Assembly: GCA_002256245.1 (NCBI GenBank)
Contig: NKIU01000002.1
Coordinates: 372,001-436,000 of the forward strand
Source: Pseudorhodobacter sp. PARRP1
GTDB taxonomy: Bacteria; Pseudomonadota; Alphaproteobacteria; Rhodobacterales; Rhodobacteraceae
Length of the DNA: 64,000 nucleotides
Direction of reading: 5' to 3'
In this document: piece by piece, positions 42,790-52,953 of the stretch
Numbering within the stretch: the first letter of the stretch is position 1
How the letters are laid out: every line of letters begins with the position of its first letter
The notes under the pieces: model-generated
What the model saw: the letters and a program-made list of their open reading frames with translations, nothing else
Told to the model about the DNA's origin: nothing
Databases searched by the model: none
Translations under genes and position numbers: made by a program

Positions 42790-44877
42790 TCACTCCGCCG
42801 CGATCTTGATCACCGGCTCCATCGAGGCCAACACCTCTGCCGACAGGTGGCACTTCACCTGATGGCCACCTTCCAGCACCTGCACCGGTGGCATTTCGCG
42901 GTCACACAAGCCCCCCGGCACCTGAGATTTCCAGCGGCAGCGGGTTTGGAACGGGCAGCCGGGCGGCGGGTTCATCGCCGACGGAATATCGCCGTCCAGC
43001 ACGATGCGCTTGCGGATCACCTTGGTGTCGGCAATAGGCACGGCGGACAAAAGCGCCTCGGTATAGGGGTGGTAGGGCGGCTGGAACACCTGATCGGTGG
43101 TGCCCATTTCGACCACATGGCCGAGATACATCACCATCACCCGGTCAGACAGATAGCGGACGATGGAAAGGTCGTGGCTGATGAACAAAAGCGTGGTTTT
43201 GTTCTCGCGCTGAATGTCCATCAACAGATCGGTCACCGCCGCCTGGACCGACACATCGAGCGCGCTGACGGGTTCATCGGCGACCACCACCTTGGCACCG
43301 CCCGCGAAAGCCCGCGCAATCCCGACGCGCTGTTTTTGCCCGCCTGAAAGCTGGCGCGGCATCCGTTCGGCAAAGGCGCGCGGCAGTTTTACAAGGTCCA
43401 ACAGTTCCAGCATCCGGGCGTGGCGTTCCTCATCCGAGCCGCCTTGCTTGAAAATCTCCAAAGCGCGGATGATCTGGCGGCCGACGTTCATCGACGGGTT
43501 CAGCGTGTCAAACGGGTTCTGGAACACCATCTGCACGGACGACACCGTATCGGTGTTGCGCTGCTGAATGGGTGTTGACTGCACGTTTTCATCGAACAGC
43601 AGGATCGAGCCAGAAGTCGCGGTTTCCAGCCCCATCAGCACCTTGGCGAAGGTGGATTTGCCGCAACCGCTTTCACCCACAATCGCCAGCGTCTCGCCCT
43701 CGCGCGCCTCGAACGACAGGGTTTCGTTGGCTTTCACCACTTTGGCGGTGCCGCTGCCGAAAGCACCCGAGGACACCGAATAGTATTTCTTCAGATCCTC
43801 CATCTTCAGCACGACCTTGCCGATCGGGGTCTTTTCCTTGCTGGCTTTCAGCGCCATCGGCGCGTCCCAGTCGATCTCGGTCCATTTGATGCAGCGCGTG
43901 GCGTGGCGGTCATCGCCCGGCACCGGGAACATCGGCACGTCGGCGGCATTGCAGCGGCCATCCTGGAAGTAATCGCAGCGCGGGCCAAAGTTGCAGCCCT
44001 TCGGGCGTTCATGCGGCAGCGGGAAGTTGCCCGGGATCGCCACCAGCGGGTGCGAGTTCTTGTCCGCCCCCGGCAGCGGGATCGAGCGGAACAGCGCCTG
44101 CGTGTAGGGGTGGCGCATCTTGTCGAACACTTCGACCACGTTGCCGGTTTCCACCGCTTCGCCGGAATACATCACGCAGAGGCGGTCGCAGACATCGAGG
44201 ATCAGGCCAAGGTTGTGGCTGATGAACAGCATCGAGGTGCCGTATTTATGGCCCAAGTCTTTGACCAGATCGACGATGCCCGCCTCAACCGTCACATCAA
44301 GTGCTGTGGTCGGTTCGTCCAGGATCAGCAGGGCGGGTTTGCTCATCAGTGCCATCGCGATGACGATGCGCTGCTGTTGGCCGCCCGACAACTGGTGCGG
44401 ATAGCTTTGCAGCATGCGGTCGGGGTCGGGCAGGCGCACGTCGGCCACGATCTGCCGCGCCAGCGCCCAGGCCTCATCCTTCGACATGCCTTGATGGATC
44501 ATCGGCACTTCGGCCAGTTGCGCGCCGATCTTCATCGCCGGGTTCAAGGACGCCATCGGTTCCTGATAGATCATCGCAATTTCGCTGCCGCGAATATGGC
44601 GCAGTTCTTCGTCGTTCATATGGGTCAGATCGCGGCCCTTGAACTTGATGCTGCCGCCAACAATCCGCCCGTTCTTGCCCAGATCGCGCATCACCGCCAG
44701 CGCCACCGTGGATTTGCCACAGCCAGACTCGCCCACCAGCCCCATCGCCTCGCCTGCCATCACGGTGCAGGAAAAATCCATCACCGCCGGGATTTCCCGC
44801 ATCCGGGTGAAGAAGCTGATCGAGAGGTTTTCGATCTCGAGGATCGGCTTGGATGGGTCCCAGGTGGTATCAGTCAT
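42790..44877 (-). CDS. Dual-ATPase peptide-type ABC transporter subunit (fused DppD-DppF-like)
   Basis: This 695-residue protein is two ATP-binding modules in one chain. The first has Walker A LVGESGCGKSTVALAV, C-loop LSGGQQQRIVIAMAL and Walker [15 protein letters not shown]. The second, after about residue 370, has Walker A IVGESGCGKSTFAKV, C-loop LSGGQKQRVGIARAF and Walker B KVVVADEPVSALDVS. Both modules look functional. Each has a Cys-containing C-tail (FGPRCDYFQDGRCN and QTRCRWKSQVPG). It is the last gene of the second transporter operon. The fusion replaces the separate D and F subunits of the first. Confidence 0.95.
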   Translation of the reverse strand: MTDTTWDPSKPILEIENLSISFFTRMREIPAVMDFSCTVMAGEAMGLVGESGCGKSTVALAVMRDLGKNGRIVGGSIKFKGRDLTHMNDEELRHIRGSEIAMIYQEPMASLNPAMKIGAQLAEVPMIHQGMSKDEAWALARQIVADVRLPDPDRMLQSYPHQLSGGQQQRIVIAMALMSKPALLILDEPTTALDVTVEAGIVDLVKDLGHKYGTSMLFISHNLGLILDVCDRLCVMYSGEAVETGNVVEVFDKMRHPYTQALFRSIPLPGADKNSHPLVAIPGNFPLPHERPKGCNFGPRCDYFQDGRCNAADVPMFPVPGDDRHATRCIKWTEIDWDAPMALKASKEKTPIGKVVLKMEDLKKYYSVSSGAFGSGTAKVVKANETLSFEAREGETLAIVGESGCGKSTFAKVLMGLETATSGSILLFDENVQSTPIQQRNTDTVSSVQMVFQNPFDTLNPSMNVGRQIIRALEIFKQGGSDEERHARMLELLDLVKLPRAFAERMPRQLSGGQKQRVGIARAFAGGAKVVVADEPVSALDVSVQAAVTDLLMDIQRENKTTLLFISHDLSIVRYLSDRVMVMYLGHVVEMGTTDQVFQPPYHPYTEALLSAVPIADTKVIRKRIVLDGDIPSAMNPPPGCPFQTRCRWKSQVPGGLCDREMPPVQVLEGGHQVKCHLSAEVLASMEPVIKIAAE

Positions 44878-44904
44878 GGCAGCCTCGCTATTGCGGAGAG
44901 ATCG

Positions 44905-44953
44905 GACCGGGGGCCAGCCCCCGGACCCCCGGGATATTTAAGAACGGATGAAA
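44905..44953. repeat. GC-rich hairpin plus GGGATATTTAAG/GATGAA repeat, copy 2
   Basis: CCGGGGGCCAGCCCCCGG followed by CCCCCGGGATATTTAAGAACGGATGAAATG. It lies between the permease stop and the ATPase start of the leftward operon and matches the block at 6484-6530. Confidence 0.7.
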
Positions 44954-44963
44954 TGCGCGTGCA

Positions 44964-46136
44964 TCAGTCCTTCAGGCTTTCTTCGCGCAGACCATCGGCC
45001 AGCAGGTTCAGGCCCAACACAAGGCTCATCAGCGCAAGGGCAGGGGTGATGGCGGGGTGCAGATACAGCGACAACAGCTTGCGGCCATCGTCGATGGTCG
45101 AGCCCCAGTCGGGGGATTCCGGGCTGACGCCGAGGCCAAAGAAGCCAAGCGTGCCCAAGAGGATCGTGGTGTAGCCGATGCGCAGGCAGAAATCGACGAT
45201 CAGCGGGCCGCGCGCGTTGGGCAGGATTTCCCACAGCATGATATACCACGCAGACTCGCCCCGGGTCTGGCCTGCGGCGACGTAATCGCGCGCCTTCAGA
45301 TCCATCACGATGCCGCGCACGATGCGGAACACGGTGGGAGAGTTCACGAACACCACCGACACGAAGACGTTCAGCAGGTTCGGGTCCATCGACCACACGC
45401 CCAAGGGGTCTTTGTTGAAGGCAAGGCCAAGGTAGGCCCACAGCCCGATCACCAGCGTGATCCCGACATAAAGGTTGCGCTTGGGTGGGTTGGTGAAGAA
45501 ACGCGAGTTGAACAGCACGGTGAGGAAGATCACCGGGAAGATGAACAGCACCGCCGCCAGCACCACCGGGATGTTGGTGTTGCGGATTTCGGGTGTGACC
45601 AGCAGGTAGAACAGCAAGATCACCGGGAAGGCCAGCACGAGGTTGGCCAAGAACGACAGCACGGTATCGAGCTTGCCGCCGAAATAGCCTGCAGGCAGGC
45701 CGAGCGTGACCCCCATGATGAAGGCGAAGGTGGTGGCCGCAGGTGCAATCGTCAGCACCCGGCGCGCGCCCATCACCACGCGGCTGAACACATCGCGCGC
45801 CAGATGATCGGCGCCCAGCAGGAAGTAGGCGTATTGGCCATCCTTCACATCGACCAGCGGTGTTCCGGGCGGCGGGTTTTTCACCCGGCCAAACTGCGCA
45901 ATCGGGTCCATGGTGATGATCATATCGGCAAAGATCGCCGTATAGACCCAGAACATCACCAGCGCGAAGCCGATCATGCCCACCGGGCTGTCAAACAGCT
46001 TGCCGTAAAGCCCCAGTTTGCGCTTGTAGCGGATCGAGACCGCGAAGGTGACGATCAGCGCGATCCACACCGGCAGGAATTGCTGCACGATGCGGGCAAT
46101 GATCTGGCCCCAGCTTAGAAGGGTAGTTTGATCCAT
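44964..46136 (-). CDS. Peptide-type ABC transporter permease (DppC-like)
   Basis: This 390-residue permease is longer than the DppC at 34110-35021 because of an N-terminal extension with two hydrophobic stretches (FLPVWIALIVTFAVSIRYK and VGMIGFALVMFWVYTAIFAD) and an inserted membrane segment. FLLGADHLARDVFSRVVMGA is the family motif, and KARDYVAAGQTRGESAWYIM contains the EAA-like loop. It lies seven bases after the other permease. GAGGC precedes the ATG. Confidence 0.93.
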   Translation of the reverse strand: MDQTTLLSWGQIIARIVQQFLPVWIALIVTFAVSIRYKRKLGLYGKLFDSPVGMIGFALVMFWVYTAIFADMIITMDPIAQFGRVKNPPPGTPLVDVKDGQYAYFLLGADHLARDVFSRVVMGARRVLTIAPAATTFAFIMGVTLGLPAGYFGGKLDTVLSFLANLVLAFPVILLFYLLVTPEIRNTNIPVVLAAVLFIFPVIFLTVLFNSRFFTNPPKRNLYVGITLVIGLWAYLGLAFNKDPLGVWSMDPNLLNVFVSVVFVNSPTVFRIVRGIVMDLKARDYVAAGQTRGESAWYIMLWEILPNARGPLIVDFCLRIGYTTILLGTLGFFGLGVSPESPDWGSTIDDGRKLLSLYLHPAITPALALMSLVLGLNLLADGLREESLKD

Positions 46137-46143
46137 TATTGCC

Positions 46144-47229
46144 TCATGCCAGCCGGATACGGGGGTTCAGGAACACATAGCCGATGTCGGAGATCAGTTG
46201 CGTGACCAGAACGACAAGAACCGCGACCACCGAACAGCCCAAAAGCAGGTCGATGTCATTGTTGCCGGCGGCTTGCACCAGCGTCCAGCCGAAGCCTTTG
46301 TAGTTGAACAGCGCCTCGGTGATCACCACGCCGTTCAAAAGCCAGGGAAATTGCAGCATGATCACGGTAAAGGGCGCGATCAGCGCGTTGCGCAACGCGT
46401 GCCGCATCACCACGGTGCGAAACCGCACGCCTTTCAGACGTGCTGTGCGGATGTATTGCTGCGTCATCACCTCGGTCATGCTGGCGCGGGTCATCCGCGC
46501 GATATAGCCGATGCCGTATAGGGCGATGGTCAGCACCGGCAGCGCGAAATTCCAGAAGGTGATGTTGTCCATCGCAGAGGTGGCGGTGCCCAGAAACAGC
46601 GTCTTGCCGCTGATCCAGCCCCAATCGTGCAAAATCGGTGAAATCCCTGCGGTGGCGCTTGCGAAAATCGCCACCAGAATAACGCCCGAGACATATTCCG
46701 GTGTGGCCGTGGTGGCGATGGCCACGATCGACAGGCTGCGGTCCAGCCGAGAGCCCTCGCGCATCCCCGACAGCACCCCCATGATCAGCGAGACGGGGAC
46801 CATGACGATCATCACCCACATCATCAGCCAACCGGTCGAGCCCAGCTTTTGCAGCACAGACTCCAGCACCGGCTTCTTGAACACGGTGGAAAACCCCCAC
46901 TCGCCTTGCAGCACGCCGCAATAGGTGGCGGCGGTGGCGGGGTCCTGGTTGTTCTGGATGCAGCGGCCGCGCGTCACACCTTTGTCATCGGTCAGCACCC
47001 AGCCGGGGGCAATCCCCAGCCATTGCGCATAGCGGCCAAACACTGACCCACCATGGCCGTTGTTTTCAATCCACGACGCCACCGCCTGATCGGTCATCCG
47101 CACCGAACCTTCGGTGCGCGCCAGTTTCTCAAGGTTCGGCGGCAGGTTGGTCAGGTAGAACACCACAAAGGTCAGCGCCAGCGCAGTCAAGACCATGACG
47201 CCCAAGCGCCTTGCCACGAATTTCAACAT
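46144..47229 (-). CDS. Peptide-type ABC transporter permease (DppB-like)
   Basis: This 361-residue permease starts MLKFVARRLGVMVLTALALT, the DppB N-terminal helix. The EAA-like loop is YIRTARLKGVRFRTVVMRHA, and the C-terminal VLVTQLISDIGYVFLNPRIR is typical. An extended periplasmic loop after helix 1 carries two cysteines (RGRCIQNNQ and TYCGVLQGEW), which may form a disulphide. It pairs with the permease at 44964-46136. Confidence 0.93.
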   Translation of the reverse strand: MLKFVARRLGVMVLTALALTFVVFYLTNLPPNLEKLARTEGSVRMTDQAVASWIENNGHGGSVFGRYAQWLGIAPGWVLTDDKGVTRGRCIQNNQDPATAATYCGVLQGEWGFSTVFKKPVLESVLQKLGSTGWLMMWVMIVMVPVSLIMGVLSGMREGSRLDRSLSIVAIATTATPEYVSGVILVAIFASATAGISPILHDWGWISGKTLFLGTATSAMDNITFWNFALPVLTIALYGIGYIARMTRASMTEVMTQQYIRTARLKGVRFRTVVMRHALRNALIAPFTVIMLQFPWLLNGVVITEALFNYKGFGWTLVQAAGNNDIDLLLGCSVVAVLVVLVTQLISDIGYVFLNPRIRLA

Positions 47230-47360
47230 CTATGGTTCCCCCATGCGCCAAACATTCGGCATCCGACGGTGCGGTGGTGCCTGCGTTCAGTCTTTATATT
47301 GGCAGGCATCGTGTTGGCAGGTTTGGTCCGGGCACTTCAGCGCCCGGACCGGGTGTCAGC

Positions 47361-49055
47361 TTACGCCACCGACCACTTGTAGTGCTGGTGCTCGAACGAC
47401 GGGTGCATATCGACGTTGATGCCTTCCTTGGCGTGGCGGAACAGCGAGCGCCAGTAGGGCTGGATGATATAGCCTTCGTCTTGCAGGATCGTCTCCAGCG
47501 TCACCATGACTTCACGGCGCGCATCAGCGTTGTCCAAGGCCAGGGCTTTGGTCATTGCATCGTCGAAGTCCTTGTTCGCCATGCCGGTTTCGTTCCACGA
47601 CCCGGTCGAGGTATAGGCCAGCGACATGTTCTGCACGGCCAGCGGACGGTGGTTCCAGGTGGTCGAGGAGAACGGGTATTTCTGCCAGTCGTTCCAGAAG
47701 GTCGAGCCCGGCATCACGGTGCGCTTCACAGTCGCCCCTGCGTCGCGCAACTGGGCTGCCACGGCGTCGGTGGTGGCGGCTTCAAAGCCGTCGTCCAGCG
47801 AGATGATCTCGAACTCGGTCGTGTCCAGACCAGCCGCTTTCAGCGCGGGCATCAGGCCAGCCGGATCAATCACTTGCGGTGCGATCTTGGCATATTCCGG
47901 ATGGATCGGGCAGGCGTGGTGGTTTTCCGCCGTGGTGCCAAGGCCGTTATAGCCCAGTTCCAGCACAACCTTCGGATCAACCGCTTTCTGGATCGCCTGA
48001 CGGACGGCTTTATCCTTGTAAAGATCGCCGTTGGCCGAGTTCATCCGCATCACGATGGTAGAAGCGGTCACCGCTTCGATCTTCTTCCAGCCCAGACCGT
48101 CCATCTGCTCGATGAAGTCGCCGGTGGTCTCATAGTTGGTGTCGATCTCGTCAGAGCCGGCCAGTTGCACCATGGCAGACGGGTCGGTGCCGAAGTCGAT
48201 GTAGTGGATTTCGTCCAGCGGTGACGTGCCACCCCACCAGGTGTGGTTCGGTGCGCGCACCAGCACAACCTTCTGGCCGACCGACACTTCCTGCGGGATG
48301 TAAGGCCCGGTGCCGATTGCGTTGGTCGCAGGATCGCTGCCGTCCACGTAAGAGCTGTGCACCACAGCCGCCGGATAGTCGGCAAGGTTTGCCACAACGG
48401 CGATATCCGATTGCGACATCATCAGCTTGACGGTGGCATCATCAACCTTCACGACCGAACCGTCGCGCAGTTTGTTGACCATGACGGCAGCGCCTGCCTC
48501 GTCCTTCTTGTCGGTGCCATCGGCGTTCTTCGCCGCAACCGACTCGACCAGACCCGAGAAGCGCGAGGCCATCGCGTTGCCATCCACCGAACCATCGGTC
48601 CAGCGGGTGAACATCCGCACCACGTCATCGGCGGTGAAATCGTCGCCGTTGTTCCACTTGACGCCCTGACGGACCTTCAGCGTGTATTCGGTGGCGTCAG
48701 CGTTGGCTTCCCACGACTCCAGCAGGCGGCCCTCGAAGGTGCCGTCGGCGTTATACTGGATCAGATATTCCAGCCAGCCGCGATAGATGTTGGCGATCTG
48801 CGGCCAGTCAGCGGTGCGCGGGTCTTTCTGCGCTTTGACTTCCATCGCGCAACGGATGATGCCGCCAACTTTCGCGTCCTGAGCCTTTGCAGGCGCAGAC
48901 AGGCCGAGCAGGCCATAAGCCGCAGCGGCAGAAACGCCCAAAGCGGTGGTGCGCGACAAGAACTCACGACGGCTCAGCTTGCCATCCTGAACTTCCTGCG
49001 CGTGCATGTAAGCAGCCGGGTGCAAAGCGCGCTCGGTGGTGCGGGTATCGGTCAT
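47361..49055 (-). CDS. Peptide-type ABC substrate-binding protein with Tat signal
   Basis: This 564-residue family 5 binding protein has a twin-arginine signal: [20 protein letters not shown] at about residues 26-45, with Arg-Arg followed by a hydrophobic stretch and cleavage near APAKAQD. It would be exported folded. Solute-binding segments include [26 protein letters not shown] lies before the ATG at 49055, while Met17 is an alternate start. It is the first gene of the second transporter operon. The role of Tat export is unclear but is seen in this subfamily. Confidence 0.92.
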   Translation of the reverse strand: MTDTRTTERALHPAAYMHAQEVQDGKLSRREFLSRTTALGVSAAAAYGLLGLSAPAKAQDAKVGGIIRCAMEVKAQKDPRTADWPQIANIYRGWLEYLIQYNADGTFEGRLLESWEANADATEYTLKVRQGVKWNNGDDFTADDVVRMFTRWTDGSVDGNAMASRFSGLVESVAAKNADGTDKKDEAGAAVMVNKLRDGSVVKVDDATVKLMMSQSDIAVVANLADYPAAVVHSSYVDGSDPATNAIGTGPYIPQEVSVGQKVVLVRAPNHTWWGGTSPLDEIHYIDFGTDPSAMVQLAGSDEIDTNYETTGDFIEQMDGLGWKKIEAVTASTIVMRMNSANGDLYKDKAVRQAIQKAVDPKVVLELGYNGLGTTAENHHACPIHPEYAKIAPQVIDPAGLMPALKAAGLDTTEFEIISLDDGFEAATTDAVAAQLRDAGATVKRTVMPGSTFWNDWQKYPFSSTTWNHRPLAVQNMSLAYTSTGSWNETGMANKDFDDAMTKALALDNADARREVMVTLETILQDEGYIIQPYWRSLFRHAKEGINVDMHPSFEHQHYKWSVA

Positions 49056-49447
49056 CGGTATCTCCCTGTAAGGCTGAAGCCTTTACGTTTTTTGGCCGTC
49101 TTTGAACTGGCGATGCGCTGCAACAGATGCGATTTCTGGTGGCCCCTCCCCACGACGGGCAACCAAAACTTCCGCAGCGGAACCACAGCGTCTCACATGC
49201 CTATTCGGCACCTTTTCCGCCAATCCGTCAACGGCTGGATTCGCCCTTGCGTAGAACGTTAGCGACATTGTGACGACGTATTCAATGTTCAAACCACCGC
49301 AAATTGCGGCACGTCCCCGACACAACCCCGACACAACCCCGGCATACCATTGTGTGCAGCGATTTCCGCCGCCCACGGAAGCTTGTCCGCCATCGCGGAC
49401 GAATCGTCACACTTGCGACGGGTTTCGCGCCAAAGCCGCCCGAGGCG
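49056..49447. other. 392-bp intergenic region upstream of the second transporter operon
   Basis: It lies between the AraC-family gene and the binding-protein gene, both leftward. It holds a direct repeat CCCCGACACAA at 49315-49336 (two copies and a partial) and a CGCAAATTGCGG inverted motif just before it (49298-49309). A minus-strand TTGAAT-N17-CTAACG pair near 49260-49290 may be a promoter, but this is weak. Confidence 0.45.
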
Positions 49448-50260
49448 CTAAACCGCGCGGCGGAAGGCGGTGGGCGATACCCCGGTCAGATGCTGAAAGG
49501 CGCGGGTGAAATAGGCAGGCGAGGTGAACCCCAGACTGGCCCCGATCTGCCCCACCGCGATGTCGGTCTCTGCCAACAACTTGCGCGCCTCAAAGATCCG
49601 GCGATCCTGCAAAAGATCAATCGCCGAACGCCCGCAAGTCTCGCGGCAGCAGCGCGTCAGATGCGTTGCGGTGACGCCCAGATCGCAGGCCAATTCGCCC
49701 ACGCCCTTGCCACGCCGGAACTCTTTTTCCAAAAGCGCCGTGTAGCGCGCAACCAAGCGCCGGGCCGCATCCGGGCGCGGCACCTCGGCGCCCGGCTTCT
49801 TGGCCTGACGCTCGATCCACACGCCCAACAGTCCCAGATAATGCCGCGTCGCGCGGTCATGCGCGGGGGTGTCGCTGTCCATCTCGCGCTGGATCATGTC
49901 AAGCGTGACATTGACCTCTTGTTGCGCATGCACTTCACGGATGCGCAGATGCTGCGGCTCGGACGGCAGGGTGACGGTCGAGTTTTTTCCGAAAAACACC
50001 GCAGTGCCAAACACTTGCGGGCCGACCTCAAAGCCGTGCATCACGCCGGGCGGAATGTAGATCGCGTTGTTGGCGGTATAGCCACGGGTCTGGCCTGCAA
50101 TGGTGATGCGGCCCTGACCCTTGGTGAACCACAAAAAACAGCCCTCAGACAACGACCGCATCGCTTCCACCCGCCAGCGCCCGCCCGCCGCCAATCGCGG
50201 AATGGCGATCAGGCGCATCTGATCGGTATCAGGGCCGGATTTGACGGTCTGGGTCTTCAT
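49448..50260 (-). CDS. AraC-family transcriptional regulator
   Basis: This 270-residue regulator has an N-terminal cupin-like sensing domain (IYIPPGVMHGFEVGPQVFGT) and a C-terminal double helix-turn-helix with VGELACDLGVTATHLTRCCR and IGASLGFTSPAYFTRAFQHL. It likely activates the adjacent transporter operon when the ligand is bound. The ATG at 50260 was chosen because it gives a compact family N-terminus. A frame to 50353 adds poorly conserved residues. It is followed by the 392-bp intergenic region leading to the binding-protein gene. Confidence 0.92.
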   Translation of the reverse strand: MKTQTVKSGPDTDQMRLIAIPRLAAGGRWRVEAMRSLSEGCFLWFTKGQGRITIAGQTRGYTANNAIYIPPGVMHGFEVGPQVFGTAVFFGKNSTVTLPSEPQHLRIREVHAQQEVNVTLDMIQREMDSDTPAHDRATRHYLGLLGVWIERQAKKPGAEVPRPDAARRLVARYTALLEKEFRRGKGVGELACDLGVTATHLTRCCRETCGRSAIDLLQDRRIFEARKLLAETDIAVGQIGASLGFTSPAYFTRAFQHLTGVSPTAFRRAV

Positions 50261-50402
50261 GGTGCACTGCCTGCTTTTGTATTTTTCCAACATGTAACCG
50301 AGCCTTGCAACACAACCCAAGCGAAAAGATGGCACGCCGGGGAAGTTATCCACAGGGGGTGCAGAAACCTGTGGGCAACTCTGTGGATGCGGCGCGCCGC
50401 GC

Positions 50403-51275
50403 TTACGGCAGGCTGATCTCGCGCCACGCCTTCATGCGCGAGCGCAACCACGTGCGCTGCCGTTTGGCATATTGCCGGCTCGCCAAAGTGGCGGCATCGG
50501 CAGCCTCGGCCAGACTGATCTGCCCGCGCAGATGCGCCACCAATTCGGGCGCGCCGATCGCCTTGGCCCATGGCTGCACCGGGTCCCAATGGGGCAGGGC
50601 GGCGCGCACCTCGTCCAAGGCACCCTCGCGCAGCATGGCCGCAAACCGCCGCGCGATTCGCGCGTCCAGCCAGCCGACATCCGGGCGGATCACCAGCGCC
50701 TCGGCCCTCGGCAGCGGCAAGGCCGCAGGCCCGGTCGCATCCTGCCACGCGGCCAAACCCCGCCCGGTGCTGGCCTGCACCTCCCACGCCCGCTGCACCC
50801 GCGCGGGGTTCAACGTGTCAATCCGCGCCGCCGTCACCGCGTCCAACTCGGCCAGAAGTGCCGCAATCCCCTCATCAGCCAACCGCCCGTCAGCCCGCGC
50901 CCGCACCTCGGGCGGGGTGGCTGGGATCTCGCTCAACCCTTCTGTCAGCGCGCTGAAGTAAAGCCCGGTGCCGCCCACAATCACCACGGGCCGGTCCAGC
51001 AACCCGCGCGCCTCGCGCAGCCAATGCCCCACCGAATAGGCCTGATCGCGCGCCACATGGCCATAAAGCGCGTGGTCCGCCGCCGCCTCATCCGCCGCAC
51101 TTGGCCGCGCCGACAACACCCGCCAGCAGTCATAAACCTGCAAGGCATCGGCATTCACCACCACCCGGCCATCCCGCGCCGCCAGTTCCATGGCGAAAGC
51201 CGATTTGCCGCTCGCCGTAGGTCCGGCAAGCAACACCGGGGCCTCGCGCGAAATCAGCTTCAAATCAAACGTCAC
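50403..51275 (-). CDS. miaA: tRNA dimethylallyltransferase
   Basis: This 290-residue enzyme adds a dimethylallyl group to A37 of tRNAs reading codons that begin with [21 protein letters not shown] is the P-loop, [20 protein letters not shown] contains the substrate Asp/Tyr, and [17 protein letters not shown] the glycine loop. The start is GTG at 51275. The longer frame to 51461 crosses a dispersed repeat and matches nothing. Its isoprenyl donor comes from the pathway of dxr, encoded nearby. It is divergent from pyrH. Confidence 0.95.
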   Translation of the reverse strand: MTFDLKLISREAPVLLAGPTASGKSAFAMELAARDGRVVVNADALQVYDCWRVLSARPSAADEAAADHALYGHVARDQAYSVGHWLREARGLLDRPVVIVGGTGLYFSALTEGLSEIPATPPEVRARADGRLADEGIAALLAELDAVTAARIDTLNPARVQRAWEVQASTGRGLAAWQDATGPAALPLPRAEALVIRPDVGWLDARIARRFAAMLREGALDEVRAALPHWDPVQPWAKAIGAPELVAHLRGQISLAEAADAATLASRQYAKRQRTWLRSRMKAWREISLP

Positions 51276-51283
51276 GCCTTGCC

Positions 51284-51335
51284 TTTCATCTGTTCCCAAA
51301 TATCCCGGGGGTGCGGGGGCTGGCCCCCGCTCTTG
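51284..51335. repeat. GGGATATTTA/GATGAA repeat, copy 3 (inverted), before miaA
   Basis: On the minus strand it reads GGGGGCCAGCCCCC then CCCCCGGGATATTTGGGAAC and AGATGAAA. It lies immediately upstream of the miaA GTG, matching the blocks at 6484-6530 and 44905-44953. Confidence 0.7.
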
Positions 51336-51459
51336 GGCGATCAACCCCCAAACCGACAGCCAATGTCGCTTCCCCCGTTGAACCTGCAACGGTTTTGCGA
51401 CATTTTGCGCGCCAGTCAATCCAGTTACTGCCCATCCACAGCCATGCAAGGATCTCCCC

Positions 51460-52191
51460 ATGTCTCACCCCGGCGAGCCAAAAGTGACCTACGACCGGGT
51501 CATGCTGAAAATCTCCGGCGAGGCGCTGATGGGCGACCAGGGCTTTGGCCTGCACCCGCCCACCGTGCAACGCATTGCCCAAGAGGTAAAATCCGTCCGC
51601 GATCTGGGCGTTGAGATCTGCATGGTGATCGGCGGCGGCAACATCTTCCGCGGCCTCGCAGGCAGCGCCCAAGGGATGGAGCGGACCACCGCCGACTATA
51701 TGGGGATGCTCGCCACCGTGATGAACGCCCTTGCCATGCAATCGGCGCTCGAATCCATCGGCGTGTTCACCCGGGTGATTTCCGCCATTCCGATGGATCA
51801 GGTCTGCGAGCCCTATATCCGCCGCCGCGCCGTCCGCCACCTTGAGAAAAAGCGCGTCTGCATCTTTGCCGCAGGCACCGGCAACCCCTATTTCACCACC
51901 GACACCGCAGCCACCCTGCGCGCCAATGAAATGGCCTGTCAGGCGATCTTCAAAGGCACCAAGGTGGACGGCGTCTATGACAAAGACCCCAAGAAATTCG
52001 CCGACGCCAAACGCTACGACAAAGTCAGCTATGATGAGGTGCTGCAAAAGCATCTCGGCGTGATGGATGCCTCGGCGATTGCGCTGGCGCGTGACAACAA
52101 CCTGCCAATCATCGTGTTCAGCCTTGATGAACCCGGCGGCTTCAAAGGCATCCTGGCCGGGCAGGGCACCTATACCCAAGTGCACGGCTAG
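51460..52191 (+). CDS. pyrH: UMP kinase
   Basis: This 243-residue kinase phosphorylates UMP to [23 protein letters not shown] is the N-terminal ATP region, [20 protein letters not shown] the glycine loop with UMP contacts, and [20 protein letters not shown] the family signature. It is typical in length. It opens the rightward pyrH-frr-uppS-cdsA-dxr-rseP set. Start ATG 51460 with AAGGA upstream. Confidence 0.97.
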   Translation: MSHPGEPKVTYDRVMLKISGEALMGDQGFGLHPPTVQRIAQEVKSVRDLGVEICMVIGGGNIFRGLAGSAQGMERTTADYMGMLATVMNALAMQSALESIGVFTRVISAIPMDQVCEPYIRRRAVRHLEKKRVCIFAAGTGNPYFTTDTAATLRANEMACQAIFKGTKVDGVYDKDPKKFADAKRYDKVSYDEVLQKHLGVMDASAIALARDNNLPIIVFSLDEPGGFKGILAGQGTYTQVHG

Positions 52192-52293
52192 GGCGCGCGC
52201 GGGCTGAAGCTTCCCCTATACCTGCCAAACCACTTGCTGTTATAGAACAGCGAAAGCCCAGCCGCTTTGGGCCGAAGACACGAAGGAATTGCT

Positions 52294-52857
52294 ATGTCGG
52301 ACGATCTTGAAATTGACCTCGACGCCATCCAGCGCCGGATGGACGGCGCGATGAACGCGCTCAAGGTGGAATTTGCCTCGCTGCGCACCGGCCGGGCTTC
52401 GGCCTCGATTGTCGAGCCGATCATGGTTGATGCCTACGGCCAGATGACCCCGATCAACCAGCTTGGCACCGTCAACGTGCCCGAACCGCGCATGGTGGTG
52501 ATCAACGTCTGGGACAAGGCGATGATTGCCAAGGTTGAAAAGGCCATCCGCGAAAGTGGCATCGGCATCAATCCGATCAGCGACGGCCCCTTGATCCGCC
52601 TGCCGATCCCCGAGTTGAACGAGGAACGCCGCAAGCAGTTGACCAAGGTCGCCGCAGGCTATGCCGAAAACACCAAGGTCGCGATCCGCAACGTGCGCCG
52701 CGATGGCATGGATCAGATCAAGAAGGCCAAGACCGCTGGCATGGGAGAGGACGACCAGAAGATGTGGTCGGACGAGGTGCAAGACCTGACCGACAAGGCC
52801 ATCGTCGCCGTGGATCGCGCGCTGGAACACAAACAAGCCGAGATCATGCAGGTCTAG
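52294..52857 (+). CDS. frr: Ribosome recycling factor
   Basis: This 187-residue factor splits post-termination ribosomes together with EF-G. It begins [40 protein letters not shown] and [20 protein letters not shown] are signature segments. Start ATG 52294 follows AAGGA; the in-frame codon at 52267 is not supported. It has a hundred-base gap to pyrH that holds a CTGTTATAGAACAG palindrome (52235-52248). Confidence 0.97.
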   Translation: MSDDLEIDLDAIQRRMDGAMNALKVEFASLRTGRASASIVEPIMVDAYGQMTPINQLGTVNVPEPRMVVINVWDKAMIAKVEKAIRESGIGINPISDGPLIRLPIPELNEERRKQLTKVAAGYAENTKVAIRNVRRDGMDQIKKAKTAGMGEDDQKMWSDEVQDLTDKAIVAVDRALEHKQAEIMQV

Positions 52858-52953
52858 CACTTGCCCACAGGGCGCAGCCACCAGCCGCGCCTCTGACACC
52901 GGTATGACGTGACGGCCCGTTGTGGGCGAACCAGACAAGGTAGGGCGTGGTCC

